64,000 nt of DNA from Mycobacterium sp. (GTDB lineage: Bacteria; Actinomycetota; Actinomycetes; Mycobacteriales; Mycobacteriaceae): assembly GCF_019247635.1 (NCBI RefSeq), contig NZ_JAFBAR010000067.1, positions 1-64,000 of the forward strand, written 5' to 3'. Every line of letters starts with the position of its first letter. Position 1 is the first letter of the stretch. The notes beneath the pieces are model-generated. The model did no database searches. It saw nothing but the letters and a program-made list of their open reading frames with translations, and was not told the origin of the DNA. Positions 1 to 12,546 of the stretch are shown here, piece after piece. The translations under genes and the position numbers were made by a program.

Positions 1-2
1 TC

Positions 3-74
3 GGCGTCGGCCTCACCGGCAATTACAAGGTCGGTTTCGGGCCGCTGTTTGACATCGACTACAACTACTTCTAA
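3..74 (+). CDS. C-terminal fragment of an unidentified glycine-rich protein
   Basis: Only the last 23 codons and a TAA stop lie in the window. The tail is rich in Gly, Asn, Tyr and Phe with alternating small and aromatic residues, which is reminiscent of the ends of PPE/MPTR-type or other surface mycobacterial proteins. Too little is present to assign a family. The reading frame is inferred because it is the frame giving a plausible composition and a clean stop before the next gene. Confidence 0.35.
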   Translation, partial: GVGLTGNYKVGFGPLFDIDYNYF

Positions 75-155
75 ACGCGCATCTGCGCGAAGCGGCTTGG
101 CCCGGTTGTGGATAACTGACTGGCCGTAGCCGAGTCGGCCGCCCATGATTCGCGC

Positions 156-587
156 ATGAATCATGTCGATCTGCTACCGGTTCCGCCCATGGACACCGCC
201 ACCGATCCTGTGCACTCAGCTTCCGACCTTCGGCAGCGGTGGCGTGCCCTGATGCGGCCCTTGGGATTCGATCAACGGCTGTTGTGGTTCGGCTTCGTCG
301 GGACGGACCGTCGGCTGATCAAGGCGCTCAGCCAGATAGCCATGAGTCCAAGACCGAAGGCCCGAATCCTGAAGAATCTCATGTCGGCACTACGCACCAC
401 GCTTTGTGACTTCCAGCCCGGCGTCACGGTGGCATTCCTGCTGACCGGACCCGGGCGCGGCCCGATTTCGCAGGCCGACCGGGTGTGGGCAAAGTCGTTG
501 GCCGACATGGCCGAACGGTTCGCCGTGCCCCTTGAGCCGATCTTCCGCGCCAACGACGAGTCGGTGCTGCCGGTCGGGACGTGCTGA
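156..587 (+). CDS. Conserved hypothetical protein, 143 aa
   Basis: This is a soluble protein of about 143 residues with no signal peptide or membrane segment. A central part rich in Trp, Phe, Arg and Leu (residues 25-65) is followed by a hydrophobic strand near 105-112 and an acidic C-terminal tail. I recognise the style of a mycobacterial conserved hypothetical but not a function. The ATG at 156 has no clear Shine-Dalgarno sequence, and the ATG at 189 is an alternative start. It ends 18 bp before the stop of the convergent MocR-type gene, so the two 3' ends almost meet. Confidence 0.6.
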   Translation: MNHVDLLPVPPMDTATDPVHSASDLRQRWRALMRPLGFDQRLLWFGFVGTDRRLIKALSQIAMSPRPKARILKNLMSALRTTLCDFQPGVTVAFLLTGPGRGPISQADRVWAKSLADMAERFAVPLEPIFRANDESVLPVGTC

Positions 588-605
588 TTGGTTGCGCGAG
601 CGCCA

Positions 606-1937
606 CTAAACGCTGGAACGCCCGCTGCCCCGCACCGCCTCGACCACCGCGTCGGCAAGCGGATCGATCTCGTGGGCGGCCAGGTCAGCGATGGTGATAC
701 GCATCCCCGGTGGGGAACTAATCCGGAATCGGCTTCCCGGCGCGGCGGCCCATCCGGTGCTCAGCAACCGGGTGATCGCGGCCGTCTCGTCGGGCACCGG
801 AACCCAGACGTTCAGCCCGGACCGGCCGCGTGCGGTGACGCCGCGTTCGCTCAGTGCCGTGCGTAAACCGTTGCGGCTGTCGGCATATCGCTGCTTGGCA
901 GCCCCGACCAGACGCTTCGCCGCGTCGTCCGACCACAGGTCCATCGCGAGATCCTGCAGCAGGTGACTCACCCAGCCGGGTCCAAGCCGCAATCGGCCGT
1001 GCACCCGTTCGACCGTGCGGTGGTCCCCCGCCAGGACCGCGAGCCGCAAATCCGGACCGTACGCCTTGGAAGCCGACCGCACGAACGCCCAATGGCTGGT
1101 CGATCCGGCAAGCGTGTGCAGCGGCGCGCCGGCGACGTCCGCGCAATGGTCGTCCTCGATGAGCAGCAGGTCGCCGTGGTCACTCAGCATCCCGCGCAGC
1201 TCGTCGGCGCGTTGGGCGGAGACCGCCGCGCCGGTCGGGTTCTGCGCGCGACTGGTGATGACCGCCGCCCGCAGACCGCGGCCCAGCGCCCGGGCCATGT
1301 CGGCAACAACCGGTCCGTCGTCGTCTACCCGCACTGGTTCGGCCGAAAGTCTAAGCGCAGCAAGCAGATCCAGCAGGTTAGCCCAGCCCGGATCCTCGAC
1401 AGCCACCCGGTCGCCCGGACGCAAATGCGCTGTCAGCGCCCGCTCGATGCCGTCCAGCGCACCATTGGTCACCGCGAGATGGTCGGCCGGCACCCCGTCT
1501 GCGGCGAGGATGCGCCGCGCGTATCCGACCAGCTCGGGCGACATCGCCGGCTGCCCGTACAACAGCGGCGTTTTCGGCCCTCGCCGCAGCCCGGCCCGTG
1601 CGATCGGCAGCAACTCGGGATCCGGATTTCCCGTCGACAGATCGCGGGCACCCGCGGGAACGCCGAGCCCGACCAACGACCGGGGCGTGGTCGCCGGCCG
1701 TTCCCGAACTCGCGTGCCACGCCGTCCCGCGGTTTCCACCGCCCCACGATCGCGCAGCAGTCGATAGGCCGCCGCCACGGTGTTGGCATTGACGCCGAGT
1801 TGCCCGGCAATCCCGCGGATTGGCGGAAGCGCCTCGCCGGGCGTCAGGGCCCCCGTCGAGATGGCCTCTTCGACGCTGGCCGCTATCGACTCTGCCCCCG
1901 CGCCGGATATCGTATATTGTACTGGCACAGCAGTCAT
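606..1937 (-). CDS. MocR/PdxR-type GntR regulator with aminotransferase domain
   Basis: The 443-residue protein has an N-terminal GntR winged helix (about residues 10-80, with the typical pattern ending in replacement of a residue-rich GVNANTVAAAYRLL helix) joined to a fold-type I aminotransferase domain (about 110-440). The PLP lysine lies in the segment SASKAYGPDLR. MocR proteins bind pyridoxal phosphate and usually control a nearby vitamin B6 or amine gene. Here the gene is divergent from a flavin-binding pyridoxamine-oxidase-like gene with only 21 bp between start codons, so that gene is the likely target. The promoters must overlap the coding starts. Confidence 0.88.
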   Translation of the reverse strand: MTAVPVQYTISGAGAESIAASVEEAISTGALTPGEALPPIRGIAGQLGVNANTVAAAYRLLRDRGAVETAGRRGTRVRERPATTPRSLVGLGVPAGARDLSTGNPDPELLPIARAGLRRGPKTPLLYGQPAMSPELVGYARRILAADGVPADHLAVTNGALDGIERALTAHLRPGDRVAVEDPGWANLLDLLAALRLSAEPVRVDDDGPVVADMARALGRGLRAAVITSRAQNPTGAAVSAQRADELRGMLSDHGDLLLIEDDHCADVAGAPLHTLAGSTSHWAFVRSASKAYGPDLRLAVLAGDHRTVERVHGRLRLGPGWVSHLLQDLAMDLWSDDAAKRLVGAAKQRYADSRNGLRTALSERGVTARGRSGLNVWVPVPDETAAITRLLSTGWAAAPGSRFRISSPPGMRITIADLAAHEIDPLADAVVEAVRGSGRSSV

Positions 1938-1952
1938 TATGCACTAGAACAA
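1917..1952. promoter_or_regulatory. Candidate MocR operator, imperfect inverted repeat
   Basis: The short space between the divergent MocR gene and the FMN-binding gene contains TTGTACTGGCAC at 1917-1928 and GCACTAGAACAA at 1941-1952. As an inverted pair these agree at 8 of 12 positions. The location over both start regions fits autoregulation plus control of the neighbour, as is usual for MocR proteins. The call rests only on position and partial symmetry. Confidence 0.3.
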
Positions 1953-1958
1953 CGGACA

Positions 1959-2603
1959 ATGGAACCTGCATACCACCCCACACCCCGAACCACGCCTACC
2001 CGCTACCGGGAACGCGCGAGCTACGACCGCCAGACCGTGCATCGCATCCTCGACGAGGCGCTGATCTGCCACCTCGGCTACCTCGCCGACGACAAGCCGG
2101 TGGTGCTGCCGACGACACACGCCCGCTCCGGAGAAACGCTCTACCTGCACGGCTCGACCGGCAGCGGTCCGATGCTCGCCGCCAAGCTGTCCGGCCTGCC
2201 GGTGTGCGTTACCGCGACCCTGGTCGACGGGCTGGTACTGGCCCGATCGGCGATGCATCACTCACTGAACTACCGCTCGGTGGTCGTGATGGGAACGGCG
2301 CGCGTCGTCGACGACCCGGCTGAGAAGTTGCAAGCGCTACATGCCCTGCTCGATCACATCCAACCTGGGCGTGCCGCCGATTGCCGGACCCCAAACGCGC
2401 GTGAGCTTGCCGCCACCGCAGTGCTCGCCCTCCACTTGCTCGAAGTTTCGGCCAAGGTGCGCAACGCCGGCCCGGCCGACGATCCCGAAGACATGACCCT
2501 GCCGCACTGGGCCGGGGTGATCCCGCTGCGCCTTACCGCCGGAACGCCAACGCCCGCAAGCGATCTCGACCCGGCTATCCAGCTGCCGTCGTACCTGTCC
2601 TAG
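1959..2603 (+). CDS. FMN-binding split-barrel protein, pyridoxamine 5'-phosphate oxidase-like
   Basis: The 214-residue protein starts at an ATG right beside the divergent MocR gene. It has the split-barrel pattern of the PNPOx-like superfamily: a helix ending in a buried strand (residues about 25-55, ILDEALICHLGYLADDKPVV), a strand with Tyr-Leu-His-Gly-Ser (67-71), and a conserved SVVVMGTARVV strand. Members bind FMN, F420 or haem and act as oxidoreductases or in flavin storage. Pairing with MocR suggests a link to vitamin B6, but the substrate cannot be read from sequence. The reading frame stays open further upstream, but the MocR gene there makes ATG 1959 the natural start. Confidence 0.8.
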   Translation: MEPAYHPTPRTTPTRYRERASYDRQTVHRILDEALICHLGYLADDKPVVLPTTHARSGETLYLHGSTGSGPMLAAKLSGLPVCVTATLVDGLVLARSAMHHSLNYRSVVVMGTARVVDDPAEKLQALHALLDHIQPGRAADCRTPNARELAATAVLALHLLEVSAKVRNAGPADDPEDMTLPHWAGVIPLRLTAGTPTPASDLDPAIQLPSYLS

Positions 2604-2630
2604 CGCCTCGAGCTGGGTCACCTCCCGCGC

Positions 2631-2692
2631 GACCGTGCGTGTCGGCACAGCGACACGCCGCAGAACCCGTACATCTGCGCACGCTCGCGCCA
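2631..2692. repeat. Intergenic palindromic repeat, copy A
   Basis: This element lies between the convergent 3' ends of the FMN-binding gene and ilvA. It contains a perfect 8-bp inverted repeat (GCGTGTCG at 2637-2644, CGACACGC at 2651-2658) and a distal TGCGCACGCTCGC. The same layout and most of the same bases recur at 4521-4582. A convergent site fits a bidirectional terminator, but the second copy does not lie between convergent genes, so it may instead be a dispersed element. Confidence 0.6.
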
Positions 2693-2703
2693 GAAAAACA
2701 GAA

Positions 2704-3996
2704 TCAGAGCAGCAGATAGCGGTAGGCCGGCGAACCGGGGTGCAGGGTTTCGACGTGCATCTCCGAAGTCCGCATCCGCGCCAACAGGCCATCCAGATCC
2801 GCCGCCGACCCGAGTTGGATGCCGACCAGCGCCTCGCCGGTCTCGCGGTTGTGGCGCTTGACGTACTCGAACAGGGTGATGTCGTCGTTGGGGCCAAGTA
2901 CCTCGTCGAGGAAGCGGCGCAGCGCACCGGGCTCCTGGGGGAAGTCGACTAGGAAGTAGTGCTTGAGGCCGAGATGGACCAGCGAGCGTTCCAGCACCTC
3001 GCCGTAGCGGGACACGTCGTTGTTGCCGCCCGAGATCAGGCACACCACCGTGGATCCTGACTCCACCTCAGCTTCCAAGAGGCCGGCCACCGACAACGCG
3101 CCCGCCGGCTCGGCGATGATGCCCTCGTTCTGATACAGGTCGAGCATCGCGGTGCATACCGCGCCCTCGTCGACGGCGGTGATCGACACCATGTCACCGG
3201 CGGCGGCCAGGGCGGCATACGGCAGCGTCCCGGCCCGGCTCACCGCGGCGCCGTCGACGAACTGGTCGCAATGCTCCAAGGTCACCGGCTCCCCCGCGGC
3301 CAGCGCGGCCATCATCGCGGCGGCGCCCGCCGGCTCGATGCCCAGCACCGCGGTTGTGGACGTGCGCTCCGCGAGGTAGGTCGTAATGCCCGAGATACAG
3401 CCGCCGCCGCCGACGGGCACCACCATCAGGTCGGGCTCGGTCCCCAGTTGCTCGAGCACCTCGACGGCGATGGTGCCCTGGCCGGCCATGGTGCGCACGT
3501 CGTCATACGGCGGCACCAACGTGGCGCCGGTGCGCCGCACGTCATCGATCGCGGCCGCCGCCGCCTGGTCGTAGGTCGAGCCGCCGACGATCAGTTCGAT
3601 GAACTCCCCGCCGTGGTAGCGAATCCGATCGCGCTTTTGCTTGGGTGTTTTGGCGGGCACGTAGACGCGGCCGCGCACGCCCAACGACCGGCATGCGTAA
3701 GCGAAACCCTGCGCGTGATTTCCCGCCGAGGAGCACACCACGCCCGCGGCCAGTTCCTCGGCGGATAGCTGCACCAGCAGGTTGTAGGCGCCGCGCAGCT
3801 TGTAGGAGCGCACCACCTGAAGATCCTCGCGTTTCAGGTAGACCGCCGCACCGGTGACCGCCGACAGCCGGTCGCTGAGCTGCAACGGTGTCGGCGTGAT
3901 CACCGAGGCGATCCGCTTCGCCGCCCCGTCAATGTCACCGGCGCACAGCGGCGGCGGCGGCAAGGTGCTCGGGTTCTGGCTCGGTTCGGCGGACAC
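2704..3996 (-). CDS. ilvA: Threonine dehydratase (threonine ammonia-lyase)
   Basis: IlvA deaminates L-threonine to 2-oxobutanoate, the first committed step of isoleucine synthesis, using PLP. The 430-residue length matches the mycobacterial enzyme. The PLP lysine is K66 in VRSYKLRGA. The phosphate-binding glycine loop is VGGGGCISG, and SAGNHAQG binds the substrate. The last 80 residues form a short ACT-like regulatory domain (HYFLVDFPQEPGALRRFLDE), as in the biosynthetic form of the enzyme. The gene follows an F420-type nitroreductase gene by 33 bp on the same strand, and the M. tuberculosis pair Rv1558-Rv1559 has the same neighbours. Confidence 0.97.
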   Translation of the reverse strand: MSAEPSQNPSTLPPPPLCAGDIDGAAKRIASVITPTPLQLSDRLSAVTGAAVYLKREDLQVVRSYKLRGAYNLLVQLSAEELAAGVVCSSAGNHAQGFAYACRSLGVRGRVYVPAKTPKQKRDRIRYHGGEFIELIVGGSTYDQAAAAAIDDVRRTGATLVPPYDDVRTMAGQGTIAVEVLEQLGTEPDLMVVPVGGGGCISGITTYLAERTSTTAVLGIEPAGAAAMMAALAAGEPVTLEHCDQFVDGAAVSRAGTLPYAALAAAGDMVSITAVDEGAVCTAMLDLYQNEGIIAEPAGALSVAGLLEAEVESGSTVVCLISGGNNDVSRYGEVLERSLVHLGLKHYFLVDFPQEPGALRRFLDEVLGPNDDITLFEYVKRHNRETGEALVGIQLGSAADLDGLLARMRTSEMHVETLHPGSPAYRYLLL

Positions 3997-4029
3997 CGGT
4001 CAATGGTGCCATGCCGGGCGAGGAGCCGA

Positions 4030-4467
4030 TCAGCTCACCGGGGTCAGCACGAACACGGGAATCTGGCGCTCGGTCCTGGTCTGGTAGTCGGCGTAGTCGG
4101 GATAAGCGGCCACCGCACGGCCCCACCAGGTGGCCTTTTCGTCGCCGAACACCTCGCGGGCGTCGTAATCACCGCTGACGGTGCCGTCCTGCAGCTCGAC
4201 GCGGGGGTTCTTCCTGACGTTGTAATACCAGACCGGGTTCTTCGGGGCGCCGCCGAGCGAGGCGACGATCGCGTACTCGCCGTCGTGCTCGACGCGCATC
4301 AGCGGGGTCTTGCGGAGCTTACCGGTCTTTGCTCCGATGGTGGTCAACAGGACGATGGGCATGCCCCCCAGATCGGCGGCCTCGGTTCCGCCGGATTCGA
4401 CGAACTTGTCGGCTTGCTCGCGGGACCAATCCAAGGGGCTGGGTGCGTATTCACCTTCTAGCGGCAT
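4030..4467 (-). CDS. Deazaflavin (F420)-dependent nitroreductase family protein (Rv1558-like)
   Basis: This 145-residue protein belongs to the Ddn/Rv1558 family of small split-barrel proteins that use reduced coenzyme F420 to reduce quinones or nitro compounds. The family signature is visible: [19 protein letters not shown] near residues 40-57, then a strand with [16 protein letters not shown], then a WWGRAV motif and a Tyr-rich segment (YPDYADYQ). It starts at an ATG 137 bp downstream of the dnaE1 stop, and ilvA follows at 33 bp. The physiological substrate is unknown. The assignment to this family is secure. Confidence 0.92.
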   Translation of the reverse strand: MPLEGEYAPSPLDWSREQADKFVESGGTEAADLGGMPIVLLTTIGAKTGKLRKTPLMRVEHDGEYAIVASLGGAPKNPVWYYNVRKNPRVELQDGTVSGDYDAREVFGDEKATWWGRAVAAYPDYADYQTRTERQIPVFVLTPVS

Positions 4468-4520
4468 GCCACCACTTTAGGCACGCCGGCTGACCCGTCG
4501 CATCGCCCGGCAACCACTCA

Positions 4521-4582
4521 CGAGCGTGCGTGTCGGTCCGGCGACACACCGTAAATCCTGTGCAACTGCGCACGCTCGCCGA
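4521..4582. repeat. Intergenic palindromic repeat, copy B
   Basis: This second copy of the element seen at 2631-2692 lies between dnaE1 and the nitroreductase gene. It has a perfect 10-bp outer inverted repeat (CGAGCGTGCG at 4521-4530, CGCACGCTCG at 4569-4578) and an inner TGTCG/CGACA stem. It could form a two-tier hairpin after dnaE1 and separate the two transcription units. Confidence 0.6.
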
Positions 4583-4604
4583 CAGGGGGCGAAACGGCCA
4601 GCGG

Positions 4605-8177
<3,573 letters not shown>

Positions 8178-8235
8178 AGGGACGCCAGTCTATGACTGAC
8201 CACCGACGTATTTTGGGCGTGTCGCGAAGTGTGTC

Positions 8236-8676
8236 TCAGGACTGATTGCCGTACAGCTCGACGAAGTTTCGCAGCGACTTCTCCACATCGCCTTTGACGG
8301 CCCGCGCCGCCGCAGAGCCGACGGGCCCGAACAGGGCGCGACCGCCCAGCTCGAGGCGCAGACCGAGCCTGGACCCGTCTTCGGCGTGCCGCACGGTCAG
8401 CGAGACGCCGTACTTCGTGCCTCCCTTGCCAGATCCTGACATCGCGACCTCGTGCGGCGGATCCCACTTCGTCACCGTCCAGGTCACACGGTTGCGCAAG
8501 CCCTTCGAACGCGCCACGCCCACGATCTCCGTGCCCTCGGTGATCTCGTCGGGCAGCTCGCTGCGCCACCCCTCGTGCATGACGAGCCAGTCGCCGAGGT
8601 CCGACAGGTCCGATACGTGGTCCCACATGTCGTGCGGGCTCATCGGCACGTCGGCCGTCAGTTCGACGGCAGCCAT
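8236..8676 (-). CDS. SRPBCC (polyketide cyclase/dehydrase-like) protein, Rv1546 homologue
   Basis: The 146-residue protein has the helix-grip (START/SRPBCC) pattern. A first strand and helix [20 protein letters not shown] are followed by antiparallel strands ([31 protein letters not shown]) and a long C-terminal helix. Such proteins form a hydrophobic pocket for lipids or polyketides. The ATG overlaps the stop codon of the upstream SDR gene by four bases (ATGA), so translation is likely coupled. The three-gene order with two SDR genes matches Rv1543-Rv1544-Rv1546 of M. tuberculosis. The ligand is unknown. Confidence 0.85.
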   Translation of the reverse strand: MAAVELTADVPMSPHDMWDHVSDLSDLGDWLVMHEGWRSELPDEITEGTEIVGVARSKGLRNRVTWTVTKWDPPHEVAMSGSGKGGTKYGVSLTVRHAEDGSRLGLRLELGGRALFGPVGSAAARAVKGDVEKSLRNFVELYGNQS

Positions 8677-9479
8677 CAACGCCCCTGTCCGCCGCGCAGC
8701 CGATTGCCGATCCGGATGGCTGGCAGCAGCAGACTGCGCGGCGCCAACCTGCCGCCCACGCTGACGGCCCGGGGTACGACGCCGGGCACCACGCTGCGCT
8801 TGCCGGCAAGCATCCCGGCGATCGCAGCTTCGGCGACGTCGTGTGGCGAGACCTGGGCGACGCCGATGCTGAACCGCTCGGCATTGGCGATCTCGGCCCA
8901 CTCCGTCGGCACCGGGCCCGGACACAGGCACGTGACCGACACCCCGGTGCCGTGCAGCTCCTCGTGGACGGCCTCGGAAAACGTTTGGACGAAAGCCTTG
9001 GTGGCCGAATACACCGCCATGAAAGGAAGGGGCTGGAACCCGGCGATCGAGGCGATGTTCATCACCGCACCGGCGCCGCGCTCGACCATTCCGGGTAGCG
9101 CCGCGTGAGTCAGTTCCATCAACACCAGCGCGTTGAGCGTGACCTCTTCGCTCTCGCGTTCCAAGGGCAACTCGTAGAAGACCCCGCTGGTGCCAAAGCC
9201 GGCGCTGTTGCACAGACCGGCGATCGGCTCGGCGCGAAGCCGGTGGGCCAGTTTCGCACGGCCTTTGGGGTCGCTGAGGTCGGCCGGCAGAACCTCGACT
9301 CCCACCGAGTATTCCTTGCCCACCTCGTTGGCGAGTTCGTCGAGGCGCTCGCGGCGGCGCGCCACCAGCAACAGTGGGAAGCCGCGGCGGGCCAAGCCCT
9401 GGGCCAGCTCGGCGCCGATGCCCGACGAGGCGCCGGTGATGACAACAGTGGTGTCGTTGGTCGGTTTCGGGAGACTCAT
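8676..9479 (-). CDS. Short-chain dehydrogenase/reductase, Rv1544 homologue
   Basis: This is a 267-residue classical SDR. The NADP-binding TGASSGIG motif is at residues 15-22 with an arginine-rich end to strand two ([12 protein letters not shown]), which favours NADPH. The catalytic tetrad is seen as SIAG for the serine and YSATK for Tyr and Lys. The family reduces fatty aldehydes or ketoacyl groups, and the M. tuberculosis homologue is annotated as a possible ketoacyl reductase. It begins 4 bp after the stop of the upstream SDR gene and overlaps the downstream SRPBCC gene. I chose the ATG at 9479, which gives the family length. Confidence 0.92.
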   Translation of the reverse strand: MSLPKPTNDTTVVITGASSGIGAELAQGLARRGFPLLLVARRRERLDELANEVGKEYSVGVEVLPADLSDPKGRAKLAHRLRAEPIAGLCNSAGFGTSGVFYELPLERESEEVTLNALVLMELTHAALPGMVERGAGAVMNIASIAGFQPLPFMAVYSATKAFVQTFSEAVHEELHGTGVSVTCLCPGPVPTEWAEIANAERFSIGVAQVSPHDVAEAAIAGMLAGKRSVVPGVVPRAVSVGGRLAPRSLLLPAIRIGNRLRGGQGR

Positions 9480-9483
9480 GATG

Positions 9484-10542
9484 TCACCAATGGATCCCTC
9501 GGGTGGCCTGCAGGAACGTCGCGCTTCGTCTGTCGAGTTTCTGAGAATCCCCGGCATCCTCGGATTTCTCGGAATCCTTTGTGTCGGAAGCGGATTCGCT
9601 GCCCTTGGCGGCGGCGGAGTCGTGGAACATGCTGAACGCGCGGTTGCGTACCCGGTCCATCACCGCCGGGTTGACGGCGTCGGCCACGGCGGCGAACTGC
9701 CCGAAGGGTGAGCTGGCCCGCCGCGGCCGGTGCACGATCGCGTCGGTGATCACCCCCGCCGCCTGCTCAGGCGTCAGCGTCGGGAATTTGTCGTACATGG
9801 TGGTCGGGCTGATCATCGGGGTCCGCACCAGCGCCATGTGCACGGTGGTGAACCGGACGTCCTCGTTGACGACCTCGGCCTGCAGCGCATCGCACAGGCT
9901 GTCCAGCGCGGCCTTGCTGGCGATGTAGGCGCCGAATCGCGGCGCGCGGGTCTGCACGCCGACCGAGGAGACGTTGATGACTTGCCCGAAGCCGCGTTCG
10001 CGCATCCCGGGAATGAACTTCAGGATGAGCTGGACGGCGCCGAGGTAGTTGAGCTGCATGGTTCGCTGATAGTCATGAATGCGGTCGTAGGACAGCGCCA
10101 ACGAACGCCGAATCGACCGGCCCGCGTTGTTGATCAGGATGTCGACACCGCCCAGATCGTCGAGCACCTGATCGGCCATCGCGGCGATGGCGTCCATGTC
10201 GGACAGGTCACACGGGTACACGTGCGCGGCGGCATCGCCGCGCTCCGCCCGGATTTCGCCGGCGACCTTTTCCAGGTTCTCCAACGTCCGCGCGACGAGC
10301 ACCACCGTGCCGCCGGCCTCGGCGATCTTCTTCGCCGCCGCCTCGCCGATACCCGACGACCCGCCCGTGATCAGGACGACCTTGCCGTCGACCGCATCGC
10401 CGAGTTTCCGGCCCTGCACCGCATCCAGCAGATTCCTCAGATAGAAGGGCCGATATCGCCCGGCCGAGTTCGGCGTGTTGATGATGTTTGACACCGTCGC
10501 GAGGGGCTTCTCGACGAAGTTCGTTAGATCACCAAGATTCAT
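9484..10542 (-). CDS. Fatty acyl-CoA reductase-type SDR, Rv1543 homologue
   Basis: The 352-residue protein has an N-terminal extension of about 50 residues (NIINTPNSAGRYRPFYLRN) before a Rossmann fold with TGGSSGIG (about residues 58-65). The NNAGRSIRRS segment, the catalytic Ser in NVSSVGV and the YIASK motif follow. A charged, low-complexity tail (Ser, Lys, Glu, Asp) precedes a conserved end of sequence. The M. tuberculosis homologue is described as a possible fatty acyl-CoA reductase making aldehydes or alcohols for waxes. It is the first gene of the SDR/SDR/SRPBCC operon, and its start at ATG 10542 is divergent from a YdeI-family gene. Confidence 0.92.
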   Translation of the reverse strand: MNLGDLTNFVEKPLATVSNIINTPNSAGRYRPFYLRNLLDAVQGRKLGDAVDGKVVLITGGSSGIGEAAAKKIAEAGGTVVLVARTLENLEKVAGEIRAERGDAAAHVYPCDLSDMDAIAAMADQVLDDLGGVDILINNAGRSIRRSLALSYDRIHDYQRTMQLNYLGAVQLILKFIPGMRERGFGQVINVSSVGVQTRAPRFGAYIASKAALDSLCDALQAEVVNEDVRFTTVHMALVRTPMISPTTMYDKFPTLTPEQAAGVITDAIVHRPRRASSPFGQFAAVADAVNPAVMDRVRNRAFSMFHDSAAAKGSESASDTKDSEKSEDAGDSQKLDRRSATFLQATRGIHW

Positions 10543-10653
10543 CGGTGGCAGCTCCTGATGACGAGGGTGTGACGCAGGCCATAGAGCCAACCTATGACAT
10601 CAGTCAACGAGTGGATGCAGGTTGGTCTTATCCGGCGCCGCTACCCTGGCCCC

Positions 10654-10920
10654 ATGAGCGGCCAACGAGTGCCCGGCGGGGCCGTGCACAAGCTCCCGGC
10701 AGAACTGCGCGAGGCGCTGATCGGCAGCGACACCGCGCTCGCGGCCTGGAAAGACATCACCCCGTTGGCGCGCAACGAATTCATCTGCTGGGTCGAGGAT
10801 GCCAAGCAGCAGACCACGCGGGAGCGCCGCATCCGCCGAACCCTCGAGGAGCTGGAGGAAGGCAAGCGCCGGCCATGCTGCTGGCCGGGATGCCGGCACC
10901 GCGAACGCACCGGCAAGTAG
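10654..10920 (+). CDS. YdeI/OmdA-family small protein, 88 aa
   Basis: The sequence matches the C-terminal helical domain of the YdeI/OmpD-associated (OmdA) family. An initial LPAELREAL helix is followed by AWKDITPLARNEFICWVEDAK and RRIRRTLEELEEGKRR, the pattern of paired helices in which Trp and Lys-rich repeats are conserved. A Cys-Cys-Trp-Pro-Gly-Cys tail near the end is unusual and could bind a metal or form disulfides. Family members are linked to stress and peptide resistance in other bacteria, but the role in mycobacteria is not known. I chose the ATG at 10654, because upstream codons lie in the divergent promoter region. Confidence 0.75.
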   Translation: MSGQRVPGGAVHKLPAELREALIGSDTALAAWKDITPLARNEFICWVEDAKQQTTRERRIRRTLEELEEGKRRPCCWPGCRHRERTGK

Positions 10921-11020
10921 CCCGCTGTTTGAGAACACCGCAATCAGCTTGTTACACAATCTAATCCGACTGTGATTGCGCTCTAACGGATAGGCAATCG
11001 CGGGATGGTTGCCTTTCGCG

Positions 11021-11431
11021 ATGGGAATACGGTCACGCTTTCGCAAGCCCCAGACGGTGAGCATTTACGACAGGATCGGCGGGTACGAGGCCATCGAGGT
11101 CGTCGTCGAAGATTTCTATGTGCGGGTGCTGGCCGACGACCAACTCAGCGGTTTCTTCACCGGCACCAACATGAGCCGCCTCAAGGGCAAGCAGGCGGAA
11201 TTCTTTGCCGCGGCCCTCGGCGGGCCGCAACCCTACACCGGAGCACCGATGAAGCAGGTGCACCAGGGCCGCGGAATCACTATGCACCACTTCGGCCTGG
11301 TCGCAGGGCACCTGGGTGACGCGCTGGCCGCGGCCGGAGTTCCGGCGGAGACCGTCGCCGAAATAATCGGCGTCGTCGCCCCGCTGGCCGGAGACATCGC
11401 ATCGGGTGAGAGCAGCCTCTCGCATATGTAA
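11021..11431 (+). CDS. glbN: Truncated haemoglobin N, nitric oxide dioxygenase
   Basis: This is a group I truncated globin that oxidises nitric oxide to nitrate with oxygen bound to haem and so protects respiration. With the ATG at 11021 the protein is 136 residues, exactly the length of M. tuberculosis GlbN. Key residues are visible: Tyr33 (B10), Leu54 (E7) and Gln58 (E11) on the distal side, and the proximal haem ligand His81 (F8) in MKQVHQGRG. The pre-A segment before residue 15 is Arg/Lys-rich, as in the known enzyme. The lipoprotein gene lprI that follows glbN in M. tuberculosis is absent here. Confidence 0.97.
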   Translation: MGIRSRFRKPQTVSIYDRIGGYEAIEVVVEDFYVRVLADDQLSGFFTGTNMSRLKGKQAEFFAAALGGPQPYTGAPMKQVHQGRGITMHHFGLVAGHLGDALAAAGVPAETVAEIIGVVAPLAGDIASGESSLSHM

Positions 11432-11619
11432 CGCCCATCGGTCACACGCGTTCCTGGCCGAGGCGACACTTTTGTCCGGTTTCCGGCGGCAACGCGCCGT
11501 GTCACCGCCCGGGCCAAAAGATATGCCACTCAAGCCAATTCGAGTCTTTGCTACGAGTTCAGACAAAAGGCACATCCATCCCGGGCGCGCCCAGCCGACC
11601 GGGACATTCCAGCGCTTCC

Positions 11620-12546
11620 CTACCTCTCGGCGCGCAAGACGTCCAGCGCGTGCTGCAGATCGTCCGGGTACGGACTAACGATCTCGATCCGCCTCCCGTC
11701 GGCCGGATGCGCGAACGCCAGCGACCGTGCATGCAGCCATTGACGTTGCAGGCCAAGCCTTTTGGCTAGGTTCGGATCGGCACCGTAAACGAGATCGCCG
11801 CAACAGGGATGATGCAGCGCGGCGAAGTGCACTCGGATCTGGTGGGTGCGGCCGGTTTCCAGGTGCACGTCCAGCAGGCTGGCCGCGACGAAGGCCTCCG
11901 CGGTGTCGTAGTGGGTGAGGCTGTGCCGGCCGTTGGTGGTCACCGCGAACTTCCAGTCACCGCCGGGATGACGGCCGATCGGCGCGTCGATCGTACCGCT
12001 GGACGGGTCCGGATGTCCTTGCACCAGAGCGTGATAACGCTTGTCGACGGTGCGTTGTTTGAACGCGCGCTTCAACGCGGTGTAGGCACGCTCGGAGAGC
12101 GCCACCACCATCACTCCCGAGGTGCCGACGTCCAGACGGTGCACAATGCCCTGCCGCTCGTGCACGCCGGACGTGGTGATCCGGTAACCGGCCGCGGCCA
12201 GGCCGCCCAGCACCGTTGGCCCGGTCCACCCCACCGACGCGTGCGCGGCCACCGCCGCCGGCTTGTCGACAGCGACGATGTCGTCGTCGGAATACAGGAC
12301 CGTCATGCCCTCGATGTCGACGGGCGTGTTCTGCAGCGGTGCCGGGGCCGCGGGCAGCCGCACCTGCAACCACGCTCCGGAGGCCAGCCGGTCGGATTTC
12401 CCCGCCGGCACGCCGTCCAGCTCAACCCCGCCGTCCTCGGCGATCGCCGCCGCGGCGCTCCGGGATAGCCCCAGCAACCGGGCCAGCCCGGCATCCACCC
12501 GCATGCCGGCCAATCCCTCCGGGACGGGCATGGACCGTTCAGTCAT
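11620..12546 (-). CDS. RluA/RluD-family 23S rRNA pseudouridine synthase (Rv1540 homologue)
   Basis: The protein is 308 residues, the same as Rv1540. An N-terminal S4 RNA-binding domain (about residues 10-70) precedes the catalytic domain with the signature [17 protein letters not shown], in which the Asp of HRLD is the catalytic nucleophile. A second conserved segment is [19 protein letters not shown]. It isomerises uridine in large-subunit rRNA. The exact sites are not readable here. The ATG at 12546 overlaps the lspA stop (ATGA), so the two genes form an operon with coupled translation. Confidence 0.94.
   Translation of the reverse strand: MTERSMPVPEGLAGMRVDAGLARLLGLSRSAAAAIAEDGGVELDGVPAGKSDRLASGAWLQVRLPAAPAPLQNTPVDIEGMTVLYSDDDIVAVDKPAAVAAHASVGWTGPTVLGGLAAAGYRITTSGVHERQGIVHRLDVGTSGVMVVALSERAYTALKRAFKQRTVDKRYHALVQGHPDPSSGTIDAPIGRHPGGDWKFAVTTNGRHSLTHYDTAEAFVAASLLDVHLETGRTHQIRVHFAALHHPCCGDLVYGADPNLAKRLGLQRQWLHARSLAFAHPADGRRIEIVSPYPDDLQHALDVLRAER

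Noticed and set aside
963..1958. Long rightward open frame upstream of the FMN-binding gene
   Set aside because: It runs antisense through the MocR gene and has shadow-like Arg/Pro/Gly composition. Only the part from ATG 1959 has family similarity.
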